Assembly (NCBI GenBank): GCA_019914945.1
Contig: CM034112.1
Span: 2,379,001 to 2,443,000, forward strand
Source of the DNA: Typha latifolia
Lineage: Eukaryota; Streptophyta; Magnoliopsida; Poales; Typhaceae
Length of the DNA stretch: 64,000 nt
Direction: 5' to 3'
Shown here: positions 24,481 through 36,306 of the stretch, piece by piece
Numbering within the stretch: the stretch's first letter is position 1
How the letters are laid out: each line of letters begins with the position of its first letter
Program-made: the position numbers and the translations under genes
The notes under the pieces: generated by a model
Database searches by the model: none
Seen by the model: only the letters and a program-made list of their open reading frames with translations
What the model was told of the DNA's origin: nothing

Positions 24481-24725
24481 TCTACTCCGAGACGGCGACG
24501 GCTGCCATTGACGCTCCCGCGGCGGGAATCTGGAAGAGGACCTAAGGTTTCGCGTGAAAAAAGAAACCCCTCCTCCATAAAATTATAAGGATACTTTTCC
24601 CTCTCCCTCTACTCCTCTATCTTCTCTCAATTAGGGTTTCTAATCCTAGGGTTAGTGCTAATGGGAGGAGAGAGTCCTCGAGATGCGTAATTTTTCTTTA
24701 ATAAGTTTTCTTCTGAGAAGAGGTA
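24481..24725 (+). promoter_or_regulatory. Orphan promoter-like island with a possible first exon
   Basis: Directly after the array the base composition jumps: a GC-rich block (24484-24560), a TATA-like AATTATAAGG (about 24580), a pyrimidine-rich patch (24598-24628), two telo-box-like motifs TTAGGGTTT (24631) and CTAGGGTTA (24647), ATGs at 24661 and 24682, and a good 5' splice site AGAG/GTAACC at about 24720. On the minus strand an ATG at about 24511 reads MAAVAVSE then stops at the array border. The arrangement resembles the 5' end of a housekeeping gene, possibly divergent, but no continuing exons were found on either side. Confidence 0.4.
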
Positions 24726-24759
24726 ACCCTCTCTCTCTCTCCTCTATACATATACACAC

Positions 24760-24764
<5 letters not shown>

Positions 24765-24797
<33 letters not shown>
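24765..24797. repeat. (TA)n microsatellite
   Basis: About 16 TA units following a palindromic TATACACACGTGTGTATA. Confidence 0.9.
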
Positions 24798-24799
<2 letters not shown>

Positions 24800-27030
24800 T
24801 TAAATGATTCTCTTTATATCTTAATTCATTATTTTAATTTGCTAATTTTCTTAATATTTTCAAAGAGGGCAATTTCTTATTTCAGACCCTAGACTAAGTA
24901 TTTATTTCATTATACGCCTTATCTTTTCACTATTTTTAATTCGACCCTCATTCTTCTACTAAATTGTAGGAAGCAAAAAGACCCGGCATAAAAAGAAGAG
25001 CATAAAATGAGAAATTTTATTTTTTAAAGAAAGAAAAAGATATAATTACTGTGGACTCTTTTCCAAGCACACAAGAAAAAAGAAATAAAAGCAAGAAAGA
25101 AAACAATGTGTGCATCTCTCTCTATTACTCCTCTACAATTTAATGGTAGACAGGAGTCCTTGCACTAGATTTAGGTGAAACGAAGAACTGAATAAAATTT
25201 TCTAACACATAAATGATATAGATCGAAATTCATATACACAATATATGAGCAAAATATTGAATAAAATTATATTTTGTTATTCAACAACGGATTTATTTTA
25301 ACTTTTAAAAAAGGGACTAATGTTAGTTAATCAAAATAATAATAAGATATTATACGAGAGAAAAATGAGAGTTGGGTTACAACATTCTCAATAATATAGG
25401 GTGTTATCTGAAGATACCCCTTTAATAAAATGATAGAAGGTATAAAGAAATTGTGAATGTTTAATAAGTTAAATTATGCTTAACAATAGCACAATATCAC
25501 ACTTAATTCTTTAAAAAGCTCTCTATATGGGCTGGCTTTTGGGCTGGATAGTAGGAAAAGCCCTTCCCATAGCCACTCCCAAGCATTCAATCTGTGAATT
25601 GCTTTATGGAGAATAGTTATTCCTATCCTTATTCTAACATATTTATTTAGAAAAATTGATTGCAAACATCTTGCTATTTGACTTTATTATTTTTCACATC
25701 TACTATATGAATATTTATAATCCGGTCTTGTATTTTATTTTTAATACACAAAAATACCATAATATTAGTTTTCTTACTTTCTAACAATTACTGTATAAAT
25801 GAGTTAAATTAATTTGTATTTTCAGGTTAAGATAAAAGGAGAATCATATTTGAATGACAAATAAAAGGGTATTTTAGGTAATTTAGTTTACTTATTTATT
25901 TTTAAATGTTTGCATTTATTTGGGTTAAATATTTAAGAGCAAAATATAGATTTAGTATAGGGTTAATTAAATTTAGACTCATAAATTATTACCAATTTTC
26001 ACATATATCTTTTAAATTCTTTTTTGACACATAATAAACCCTCTAAATTATTAAAAATACTTCGAATATTCATTCCATTATGGTTTTATTACCTTTTTCA
26101 TTCATAAGTTGGCGGGCTTAAGTAGTATGTGCAGCTATATAACTTATTTACTCTTATAATTTTAAATTATTTTAATAATTTAAGAGATTTATATAATATA
26201 AAAAAATTGAAAGAGATATATAAAAAAGAATAATAGTTTAGATGGTGTAAATATAATTATCCCTTAACCAATTGGTCCCCTAAAAACCATCTAATGAAAA
26301 TATCCGCTAGAGCTTAGATATATTTTGGTCTCCGATACATTTATAATAGTTTAGTAAACTTATAAGATCTCTTTTATATATATAAAAAATGGTAGGGTGT
26401 GAAGCGAAAATAGGCATTTTATTAGGACTTATAGAGTTCTAGTTCTACGTCATGCGTGAGATATGCTTTGACTAAATCCAAACTAAAGTAGGAATGTCAC
26501 CGTGTAGGCCTTCTGCATTGCACGTGCTTCTTTGCAATTAAAAAATTAACTACGATTCCATCCATTTCTTAATCACATGTGGGAATTAATTAAAAACACC
26601 AAAGTTAGGAACAAATCTGTAAAGAGTTTTAATAATTTTTTCAATATATCTAAAATAATACCGATCAAATTTTTAAATAATAAAATTTGTAATTTTATTA
26701 AGTGGATTTTCGAGTATTTATTGGAAGGAACAAATGGAGATATGCAATTGCTTCCGATTTGTCCAATTGAGATATCTTTAAAATAATATTTAATAATACC
26801 GATCAACATATCTACAGTTTATTTTTTTATTGTCCAATTGCTTCCAATTTGTCCAATTGAGATGTCTTCTAATTTTGTCATTCTAGATCCAAGAACTAAA
26901 CTAAATTATTATGAACACAATGAAATGCCACTTTGTATCTTCCTCGATGTCCTGGTTATTCACGGAACGTGATATTTGCTTCCAGAAGAAATCAGAGAAT
27001 TTCTTGGAAATTCTATAAGATCAATTCGTT
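24800..27030. other. Gene-free AT-rich interval
   Basis: No gene. A short direct duplication lies at 26745-26868: CAATTGCTTCC-ATTTGTCC followed by AATTGAGAT occurs twice, 88 bases apart, and AATAATACCGATCAA occurs at about 26652 and 26791. These look like remnants of one small repeat. Confidence 0.5.
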
Positions 27031-27035
27031 CATTC

Positions 27036-27160
27036 CCTTGTCAAATCTCATAGCTCAATTCTGGACAGGCGGTGGAAACTACAAAGCTGGAGTACGGTAA
27101 GGGGCAAAGGGAATTTCCAATGGAGCGATGAAATGCATAGAGATTATAAAGAACACCGAT
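27036..27160 (+). pseudogene. Nuclear plastid DNA fragment: 16S rRNA
   Basis: The stretch contains ACAGGCGGTGGAAACTAC, AAGCTGGAGTACGGTA, GGGAATTTCC, TGGAGCGATGAAATGC and GAACACCGA in the exact order of plastid (bacterial-type) small-subunit rRNA, around the region equivalent to E. coli positions 600-740. Differences from the expected sequence are mostly C-to-T and G-to-A changes, for example the block before ACAGGCGG, as expected for a methylated nuclear insert that is decaying. It is a short nuclear copy, not a functional rRNA gene. Flanking DNA (26940-27035 and 27161-27420) is not clearly plastid. Confidence 0.85.
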
Positions 27161-27848
27161 GACTTAATTACGAATTCGAGTCAAAGCACATGGTTTCATA
27201 AAACCCATATGATTTTCCCAATCTAAATCGAGCAGGTTTTACATGAAGAAGATTATTCAATACTGGTAGGAGAAGAATCCAACTCGATATTATTAAAAAA
27301 GGAGGAGTCATCGGAGTATATTTCACAAAGACTTACCATAGTAAGGTTTACTATAGGAGGGAGAACAAGCAAAGTACACTTGAATAGCATAGTACAACGA
27401 AGAGTTGTATGCTACTTCCCAAAAAGTATTAATCACTCCTTAAAAAGAATCTAAAAATATAATAAATATATTGAATATAACTATATATGCCATCTCAAAT
27501 AATATCAGTATTATTTTACATACATTAAAAATCTTATCTATTTTTATACAAATTTGGTTCTAATAAGAATTTTTAAATTTAACCTCTAGTGTGATTAAAT
27601 ATGATAAACAAATGATAATTATATTTTAGTTAAGGTAGTACAAAAATTAAGTAATTAAAGTTAAAAATATATAAAGAGTTTATATATATCCAATGGTATC
27701 ACCCACTGTAATAATTGACTTCTTGAAGAAAGGGGTTGAATTATTAATGAAAATAGTTGTCCTCGCTATCCGTCGGTCACGTCATTTATAATAATGAGAT
27801 GCCTTTTTTTATATGAATCTGGTCATATACGGCCATTGATAACTATGA

Positions 27849-28070
27849 AACGGATATTTAAAAGCCGTGGGTGAAGCCGGATTCATTCTACAAGCTGACG
27901 GTAACCCTATCACTCTCGAAGTCATCCTAATAAAAGAAGCTCTAATCTGTATAGTAGAAAGAATACTCTAAAATCTGACTCGTGTTATTCTACAAAATGA
28001 CCGATAAAGATTGGCTTGCGAAAAAAGAATAGAGCCCTTCACTTCGAGTGTACTTGTGATAGGAGATTTC
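27849..28070 (+). pseudogene. RNase H-like (RVT_3) remnant
   Basis: One frame reads VGEAGFILQADGNPI, then LEVILIKEALICIVE, a stop (27969), NLTRVILQND, a stop (28005) and SVLVIGDF. This follows the plant RNase H-like domain pattern (GAGF-I-R--GN-I, AE--AI-EAL--A-E, ---V--E-D, and a later VI-D). A few residues appear deleted between the first two blocks. No reverse transcriptase is visible. Resemblance is by pattern only, so confidence is moderate. Confidence 0.45.
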
Positions 28071-28841
28071 TTTCTAAACTTGTTTATTTTTTGTTTCCGA
28101 TTCTGATGGAGACTTTTATACCGATTACCAACTTAATACCAAGTTTACTCTTTTTATTAAAAAAAAACTGCAGTGAAATTATACTTCACTTCATCGGGTT
28201 AAGTTAAAATTCATTCATATATTTCATTTGTTTGATTTATAAATTAAATTTAAAGGTACCCATTAGAGATAAATTTATAAATAATTAAATAAATTTTTTA
28301 GCATCAAATTTTAGATGATAAAAATAGAGCAAATGTATTAGAAAATTTAGCTAATATTATATAACTTTGTATCTATTAAGTATGTTTAAATTTGACATAT
28401 AAATTAATTAAATATGATAAAAAAAATATAATTATTTTAGTTTAAATATAATTATGAGATAAAGTAATAGATATAAAAATAAAGGGTGACCTGAACTTAG
28501 TCGCAACCAAGGAGGTAAAGTGTAGTTTAAAATTTTATTATTCCATAACCAACGAATTATTTATTTTAAAAAATGAAATAAAACGCTAAAAGTTGTTTTA
28601 TTTTAAAAAAAAAGCCGTGATTTGGTTATTACGCCGTAATTAATGTCCAAACGAATCCTATCAGGATTTGGTCGCATCCTTGTCTCCGTTCAAATCAATC
28701 GAGAAAGAGATATTCTTTTTCTCTTTGACATAGTGTACGAACAAAATCCAATAATTCAGACAAAATAGTTTCAAAATATAATACTCTTTGACAAAATATA
28801 TCTTCAGAATTTTGTAATAGCGAGGAAAACATGAGCAACTT

Positions 28842-28878
<37 letters not shown>

Positions 28879-29000
28879 AAATATGCTTAGCTGGCATTTG
28901 CTTAGCTTTATTAACACAGAAAATTATGTCTAGTTAAGAAAGGGCTGATGAACGTGAAAAAAAAAACGTAAAAATGACAGTAGTCAATTCGTAACTTTTT
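28071..29000. other. Gene-free AT-rich interval
   Basis: AT-rich sequence with a 32-base T run (28845-28876). No coding region is supported. Confidence 0.6.
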
Positions 29001-29005
29001 TCTAA

Positions 29006-29013
29006 TATAAATA
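29006..29013 (+). promoter_or_regulatory. TATA box of the MATE gene
   Basis: TATAAATA lies 160 bases before the start codon, at a sensible distance for a leader of roughly 130 bases that ends in a GA microsatellite. Confidence 0.55.
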
Positions 29014-29130
29014 CATTTCAAGGACCTATCTGTAAGTATTTATTAGTTGCCAACAACTTCCTTCCTTTCCACTGCCTTGTTCTACTCTCTTGCTTCATCA
29101 GTCGGAGAAGAAGAAGGTCCAGATCAGCCG

Positions 29131-29133
<3 letters not shown>

Positions 29134-29172
<39 letters not shown>
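29134..29172 (+). repeat. (GA)n in the MATE leader, touching the start codon
   Basis: A nearly perfect GA repeat of about 39 bases runs directly into the ATG at 29173. The frame upstream is open (it would read as ERERER) but has no ATG, so it is leader rather than coding. Confidence 0.85.
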
Positions 29173-29178
<6 letters not shown>

Positions 29179-32100
29179 GGAGACGCTGAGCTAACGGAGC
29201 GTCTTGTAATCGGAAGCGGTGGAGGAGGAGAGGGAGACTTGGAGGAGATTAAAACTTTGGGCCAATTTGCAAAATACGCGGCGGAGGAGAACAAGAAGCT
29301 CTGGTATCTCGCCGGTCCGGTCATCTTCACATCGATCGCCCAATACTCTCTCGGCGCCGCCACCCAAGTCTTCGCCGGCCATCTCAGCACTCTCGAGCTC
29401 GACGCTGTCTCTACCGAGAACTCGGTCATTGCTGGCCTCGCTTTTGGCATCATGGTACGCGGTGATCGTGGTACAAATTTGTTCTCTTTTTTCGTATTTG
29501 CCTTTCTTTTTCAGGTTAAATTTATCAAAAGCACCCTAACTTTTGTTTTTATTCTACTTTTAATGACTCGAAAATACTAAAAATATCCCATTACTTTTGA
29601 AAATAAAAAATAAAAATATTTTAAAATATCTCGCATGTTAATTTAAAGCCTAGTTCTTCTAATTAAATGCCCAAGTTTTATAATAACTAGGTAGAGTTAA
29701 TTAATATATTACCATTGGCCACAATAATCGAATCTAACCTACTCTGAGAGGCAGTATTCTTTATGCTATATATTTTTGTCGGTAAATTTCACATCACACA
29801 CTGGATTAGTTTAAACTAATAAATCTCGAAGAAAGCAGTATCTCAAGAGGAATATTAGTTTAGAAATGCCAAGTTTATCTTTTAAAACACCTAAAATATC
29901 CTTCAAGATTAGGTTGGAAAAAGGAGGGCCGGCTTATAAATGGTCCAAAAGTCGAAACACAGTGCATTAATAGGAGAAAACAAATATTAAAATATAGGGT
30001 GTTAAATGTCTAAATAGTTTATTTTTAGAGATATATTATATCATTATCAAGATGAATGAAAAATAAAATTAATGATTATTTTATAAAATAAACTTGTAGA
30101 GAAATGTAAAATGCTCTCAGTGGGTCTCATATTTGTCTTTATACACCATTCTAAATTTTGTGGGGATTTTTATATATTCGTCACTAGAACTTTCGAAGTA
30201 TCTTAATTGCCGTCAAAATGTTTGTACTGTTTTAAAACTGTCGTTCAGTTAGTTGTATTTAACTAATCACAATTAAAACTAAACTTAGATTAAGAATCAT
30301 TTCATATTTGTATAAATAAAATGGTTCAATAGCAAACCAATATTTTATCTGATATTATACTACAAAAATATCTTCTTCCATACAAGGCAAAAATCAACGA
30401 TAAATATTTTCCACTCTAAACTTTAAAATGAGAGAGTCTTTGAGTCATTTAATGTGTTTGTTAAATTTTAATAACAATATAATAGGAATATTTTATTAAA
30501 AACTAACTATAATAAAAATTCTAAAAGAATAAAAAAAAAAAGTAGCAATTATGATAATTTAAAAAATATAATGGCAATGCAATTATGTAAGCAAGCTTTA
30601 AAATCCGTAAATTTGTGTTTACTTTTAATTTCTTATCTAATACTATAAATGTTGTATCTTAAAATACATAGAAACTAAAAGGCTCCCAAGTTTTTCGAAG
30701 GGGCATGTTTATTAATATTAACGCTAGATAAGTATACACATAAATAAGGGATATTAGAAATATATTCATACATGCAAAGAAAAAACTAATTATTTCTTTA
30801 TTTTTATTAAATGCAAGGGTTAAAATAGAATAGTAAAAATGATAGATACCACAAAATTAAAAGTACTATGTTCGATGTTAAATAAGAGGGCATTCTATAC
30901 TTATGCCTAAAACTATTTTACCTCTTATATATTTTAAAATATTTAAAATTATTTTCTGTACTTACGATTAAATAAGAGCACGCCTAAACTAAGTCCCTCA
31001 ATTTCTAATTTTTTATAGACAAAAATACTCTTCCCCTCTTATATAAGTATTTATTTCTTTTTAAAAATACCTACGCATTTTTTTTTCTCTTACTTCTAGA
31101 TTGTGCCAATCATATAATAAGTATTGTTAAATCTAAGCTTTGATGAAGTTTAGTAGTTATATCACATCTAAGAAGAAGACGAATACGAGTTAAAAAAAAT
31201 CAAATCAAAAGCTCCATCTATTTTATTTTGACAGTGTATTTTGGTCATTTGATCGTGTTTCATTAATTTTAATAAAAAAAATTAATGAAACGCATGTGTT
31301 CGAATGTCGCTGCGCACAACAGACTAACGACCTCGGACGTAAGGCCAACAATAAGATTACGACTATGTCGAGTGATCAATCATCCACCAAGCGCATCCTA
31401 TTGAATGTTAAATGAATCCATCAGCAAATTTAATATGTCTCATAGGCAATGCTAATATACTAACACTGTCTCATATATATATATATATGAGGAGTTCGTA
31501 AATAATTTTTAGGGGCTAGCTATTTCCAATATGTAGGTTAGATAATTAGACCAATCGAGTTTAAACTATAGGTATATGATGCCTCAGAGAAAATTCATCA
31601 GATATGATACTTGCAATGGTGACCCGGATAGCAACACAATATTGCTGAATCATAAACTAAAAGACTACCTGACAGATCGTTGTACCTTAATCACATTTAC
31701 ATCCCTACAACTTTAAACAAATTAATTTCTCATATACAATATATATAGATGGGCATGGGAAGCGCTTTGGAAACACTCTGCGGCCAAGCCTTCGGCGCCA
31801 AGCAGGTCCACATGCTAGGCGTCTACATGCAACGTTCATGGATCATCCTCTCCGTTGCGTGCCTCGCCCTTCTGCCGATCTACGTGTTCGCTACTCCGAT
31901 CCTCCGGTTCTTCAAGCAGGACGACGAGATCGCCGTCCTCGCCGGGACGTTCGCGCGCTACATGATCCCGCAGCTCTTCGCCTACGGCGTCAACTTCCCC
32001 ATTCAGAAGTTCCTGCAGGCCCAGAGCAAGGTGATGGCCATGGCGGGCGTCGCTGCACTCGGCCTAGTGCTGCACATCGCTCTCAGTTGGCTTCTTATAG

Positions 32101-35100
32101 CGCATCTCAAGATGGGCCTCGTCGGTGCGGCCATCTCACTCAACGTCGCATGGTGGTTTGTGGTACTTGGGAAGCTTGGTTACATTGTTATGGGATACTG
32201 CCCTGGTGCTTGGAATGGCTTCAGTTGGATGGCTTTTAAGGACTTGGGTGCATTTGCTAGGCTCTCCGTTGGTTCTGCCATCATGCTGTGGTAAGTAGAT
32301 GTTTTTCTCGATCCTCTATTTTTCTAGTGCAACAGTTACTTGAAGATATTCATTAGTTATAAAATTATAGGATTAGATTAGCTTTCTAACACATCTAAAA
32401 TAAATAGCAATATAATTTCATATGATAAAGATAATACATATGTATCAAATAGATGTATGTTTTTAGAGGGTTTCTTCCATGCAATCGAATTAATTCTTTA
32501 TCAATCAATTTGATGAAGATCTAACGGTTAAGATCTTTAAGGGTATAATAGGAATGAAAGATATTACCGGTTTAGCAGGTAATTTTTTTTAGATATATAA
32601 TCTTGCACATTATTTTTTAACAATTATATTATCTTAATATTTTATTAAGTAAAAGACATATATATCATTAACTGAGAGTAATGTATATATATTAAAATAA
32701 GGGTATTGATGTCTTTTATAATTAACTTGATGAAATTTTAATTACATTTTATCTTTTTAATTATTTTTTATTATTTACATATATCTCCCATTAGTTTAAG
32801 ATTGATTTAAATTAAATTTTAATAGATAGAGATAGAGAATTATATTTAAATTAAAGTTTATCTCCAAACAATCAAATTTAAATTATTTAATATTAAATGA
32901 TATCTCCTATAATTAAGGCATAATTATATTTAAGAGAGAAATCTTAACGGAAAAAACGTGTAGAGCGCTTCTTCCGTACTTATCAATCGCTATGATGAAG
33001 ATCTAATGGTTAAGATCTTCAAGGGTATAACAAGAAAATTGAAAAGTTAGGCACACGTAATTAATCTTCTTAACTGATATACTTTTTTTCTTACGTAATG
33101 TGGTTTTGGAACCGGTACCGGGTATGAAAACTGGCTATTATAGCCGTTGGATTAAGATTATAATTTTTAAAGGTGCATTGAAGTATTTGCCATGTTTTTA
33201 TTATCTAAAATTGGATAGGTATTATTTTAGATGTATTGAAAAGTTTACAAATATTTTATAATTTTATCTCTAATGAGTATTTTTAAATTTGACATATAGT
33301 TTGATCAAATATTATAACAAAGATAACATTTTTTGTTTGGATATAATAATAAAGGCGTAAAGTGATATAAATAAAATTATAGAGAGGTGAAACAAATTTA
33401 GAGCTAACTATATGAGGATAAAATATAATTCTTGGATATGATAAAAGACTTCATCTAACAGCTTTAATTTGGTTTTGTCTATAGAGAAATTAAGTGATTA
33501 AGTTTAAAATATAAAAATGTAAATTAAATCGAACCGAACCATTGAGGGTAAACTGTAATTTATCATATAATCTTTTGTAGTATACTAACCGTGCATGTTA
33601 ATTGCTTACAATTTTCCAGCCTTGAATTCTGGTTCTATATGTTCCTCATTGTGTTGGTGGGTCACCTGGAGAATGCTCAACTTGCAGTTGCTGCTGTGTC
33701 GATATGGTTAGTTTTTTCTGGTATATTCATTTAGACATTCAAGGATTCCAGATTTTTCTTGTGTGGGACTATAATTTATCTCAAAGTTTGACTGTGGCAG
33801 CATTAATTTGTTTGGGTGGCAGATCATGATTTTCTTTGGTTTCAATGCAGCTATCAGGTAATTTATTCTTCAATGATTGTTTCTTTATCATGCCCTAATA
33901 ATGTAATTTTATAGTGCCTTTTTGAATTTTTATTTGTGATCACTTAACTCTTGTGATTTTGACTTATTTGTAATTACCAAACAACTGTTAGTTTTAATAT
34001 GGTTTTGTTTCAAATCTCTCCCATTTAGAAAGTTTGGAAATTGCAACATCTTAAAAATGAAACAAAACAATGGGTTAAAATGTCAAAATTTACCTCACTA
34101 TTATTCTGAATGAAAAATCTAATAATTGCACATTAAGTTAAAATTATAAGGAGATCATATTTCACAAAGAAAATTTATAAGAGGCAATTGATACTATTTA
34201 AAGTGCCTAACACTTCCTTTGGTGATCACTGATCAGTGTGAGGATATCAAATGAACTTGGGGCCGGGAGGCCAAGAGCTGCTAAGTTTGCAATACTGGTG
34301 GTGCTCATGTCCTCGGTAACAATAGGTCTCGTCTTCTTCACCCTTGTCTTGGTTCTAAGAGATGTCTATGGAATGCCCTTCACAAATAGCCCCGACGTCG
34401 TCCGTGCCGTCGCCGGCCTCGCCGTCGTCTTTGCCTTCACTCTCTTCCTTAACAGCATCCAGCCAGTTCTATCAGGTTCAATGCTTCATAGGAGCTACCA
34501 GTGCTTGTTACACCTTTTACTATATATATATATATATATGCTTGAGGTGTTAATATTTATGTCCTCACTTACGTTTGTGGTTAAGTGCAGGCGTTGCAGT
34601 AGGAGCTGGATGGCAATGGCTGGTGGCTTACATCAACATGGGATGTTACTATGGTGTGGGGATTCCAGTAGGCTATGTTCTGGCATTCCCTTTCAAATTA
34701 GGGGTGCAGGTTTGCTCATCAAGCTTTCCTCATTCTTCTCTCTTGATATGAGTTCGAAATTTATTAGAAACACCCTATCATTTTGTCATTATTTTTTCTT
34801 AAAATTAAATTTAACTTGACATTAGCTAATAGGATAGAGAACCTTCACAAACTTTACAAACTTACTTAAAAGTATTAAGATTATTTTGCATCTATATTTA
34901 ACTTAAGTCAGCTATATACTAGAGATTGGTGATAGAATGGTTGTTGGAATATATCTGAGATACTAAAATTAAAATGTAGAGTCGAATGATAATTATCTAT
35001 TTGTTTCTCTGAGTTATAATTAAGCATGTCAAAAGTTTTTGTTTTAAACTAAATGAGATTGTTATCCTTGATAATTCTAGGGAATGTGGGGTGGGATGCT

Positions 35101-35427
35101 GAGTGGAGTTGGCTTGCAAACTTTGATTCTTATTACCATTACCCTGCGCACAAATTGGAGCAATGAGGTTCATCTCTCTCTCTCTCTCTCTAGATGGTCT
35201 TCTTCTTCTTCTTCTTCTTCTTCTTCTCTTTCTTCTAATTACCTTCCAAAATTTATGCAGGCAATGCTAGCAAATTCTCGGATAAAGAAGTGGGGAGGGA
35301 CAGCGAAAGACCCAAAAGATAGCTCTAAGGTAGCCAAATATTGTTATCATTAATTAAATGAGAAGTGTGACGCTTAATCTTTGCTTTGCAGGATGACGGC
35401 TCTTCAAAGCAGGAGTTAGTGGCTTAA
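29173..35427 (+). CDS. MATE efflux transporter (DETOXIFICATION family)
   Basis: Nine exons (29173-29454, 31749-32290, 33620-33706, 33801-33857, 34237-34475, 34591-34709, 35081-35167, 35261-35329, 35392-35427) join into 505 residues, a normal length for plant MATE proteins. Diagnostic motifs: GMGSALETLCGQAFGA (start of exon 2), MLGVYMQRSWIIL, FLQAQSKV, VRISNELGAGRPRAAK (exon 5), LNSIQPVLSGVAVGAGWQ across exons 5-6, and YINMGCYYGVGIPVGY. Twelve hydrophobic segments are expected. It most resembles the Arabidopsis DTX29-35/TT12-side clade, whose members move flavonoids, alkaloids or other organic compounds into vacuoles or out of cells; the substrate here is unknown. Intron 1 (2.3 kb) and intron 2 (1.3 kb) are loaded with repeats. 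The ATG after the GA repeat was chosen because no upstream in-frame ATG exists. Confidence 0.95.
32470..33030. repeat. Direct repeat pair in a MATE intron
   Basis: GATGAAGATCTAACGGTTAA at 32511 and the near copy GATGAAGATCTAATGGTTAA at 32993 are each preceded by TTCTTCC...TTATCAATC and followed by AAGGGTATAA, about 481 bases apart. A related inverted word (GCCGTTGGATTAAGATT) is at 33143. They probably mark small MITE copies inserted in the intron. Confidence 0.65.
35172..35227. repeat. (TC)n and (TTC)n tracts in a short MATE intron
   Basis: A TC run (35172-35190) and a TTC run (35198-35227) together make up most of the 93-base intron between exons 7 and 8. Confidence 0.8.
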
Positions 35428-35814
35428 GAAGTTTAGTAATTACTTATATACTTTTGTAGTTTATGAACCTGAGAGCAATGCATTTTGTGGTAGAAGAGGA
35501 TTAGATTATCCTCTTAATCTTGGAAAGATTGATAAGCTAATTACTGTTTGGTAATTGGATTCGAGACAGGATTTTTTAACGTGACAGTATATCTACGGAT
35601 TTCTGAAGAAAATGGCAGATCTCCTTCCCTTGCAGGTCAAAGATCAGTTGCGCTCTTTAGGAAGTTTATTTGTAAGGTAGAAAAAGAGGGAAAAAGTAAT
35701 ATTTATAAATAATTAGAAATATGCTTAAGATATTTCTTATTAGCTAACTAGACCTAAATTTGGAAAAGAACAGTGTTTTGGGTGCCGTTTTTATAACTAT
35801 AGTTGCAGAGTATT

Positions 35815-36160
35815 AATTTTTATTTATTTTACAAATCATATCCTATATTTATTTATTTTATAATTCATTTTTTATCTTTCAGATTTTTGTAACTTAATTC
35901 CTATTTTTTGTTTTTATATTTCTCATTTAATACCCATTATTAACTTAAATGATATCAGCAAAGAAATATTAAAATATCTAAATTATTTATACCTTCTTGA
36001 AATAACGTGTAAAAAGAGAAAAAATGATGGTGATAGTATTTAGTAATTTAGTCGATATCAGTTAGTTAAAATAATATCTAAGTGTTAAAAAAGAAAATAA
36101 AAGATCATATTATAAAATTATAAAAAATAGAGTGTGAATCACAAAATAAATATAATAAGA
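35815..36160. mobile_element. Foldback element / hairpin MITE
   Basis: The left arm starting TATTTATTTTACAAATCATA is the imperfect reverse complement of the right arm (rc: TATATTTATTTTGTGATTCA), pairing over about 130 bases with a short loop near 35995-36030. The reverse complement of the right arm also aligns with 39420-39575. It has no coding capacity. Confidence 0.65.
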
Positions 36161-36306
36161 ATATAATTTATTAAATACCTCAGAAAATAAAATAGAAAAT
36201 ATTATTATATGGAAAGGAAAAAAAGATGAAAACTCCAGAGGACAAAAAATCATATGAATTGATGTCCTCGGAAGGGATGCCAAGCAGATTGAACTATTTA
36301 AGGATA

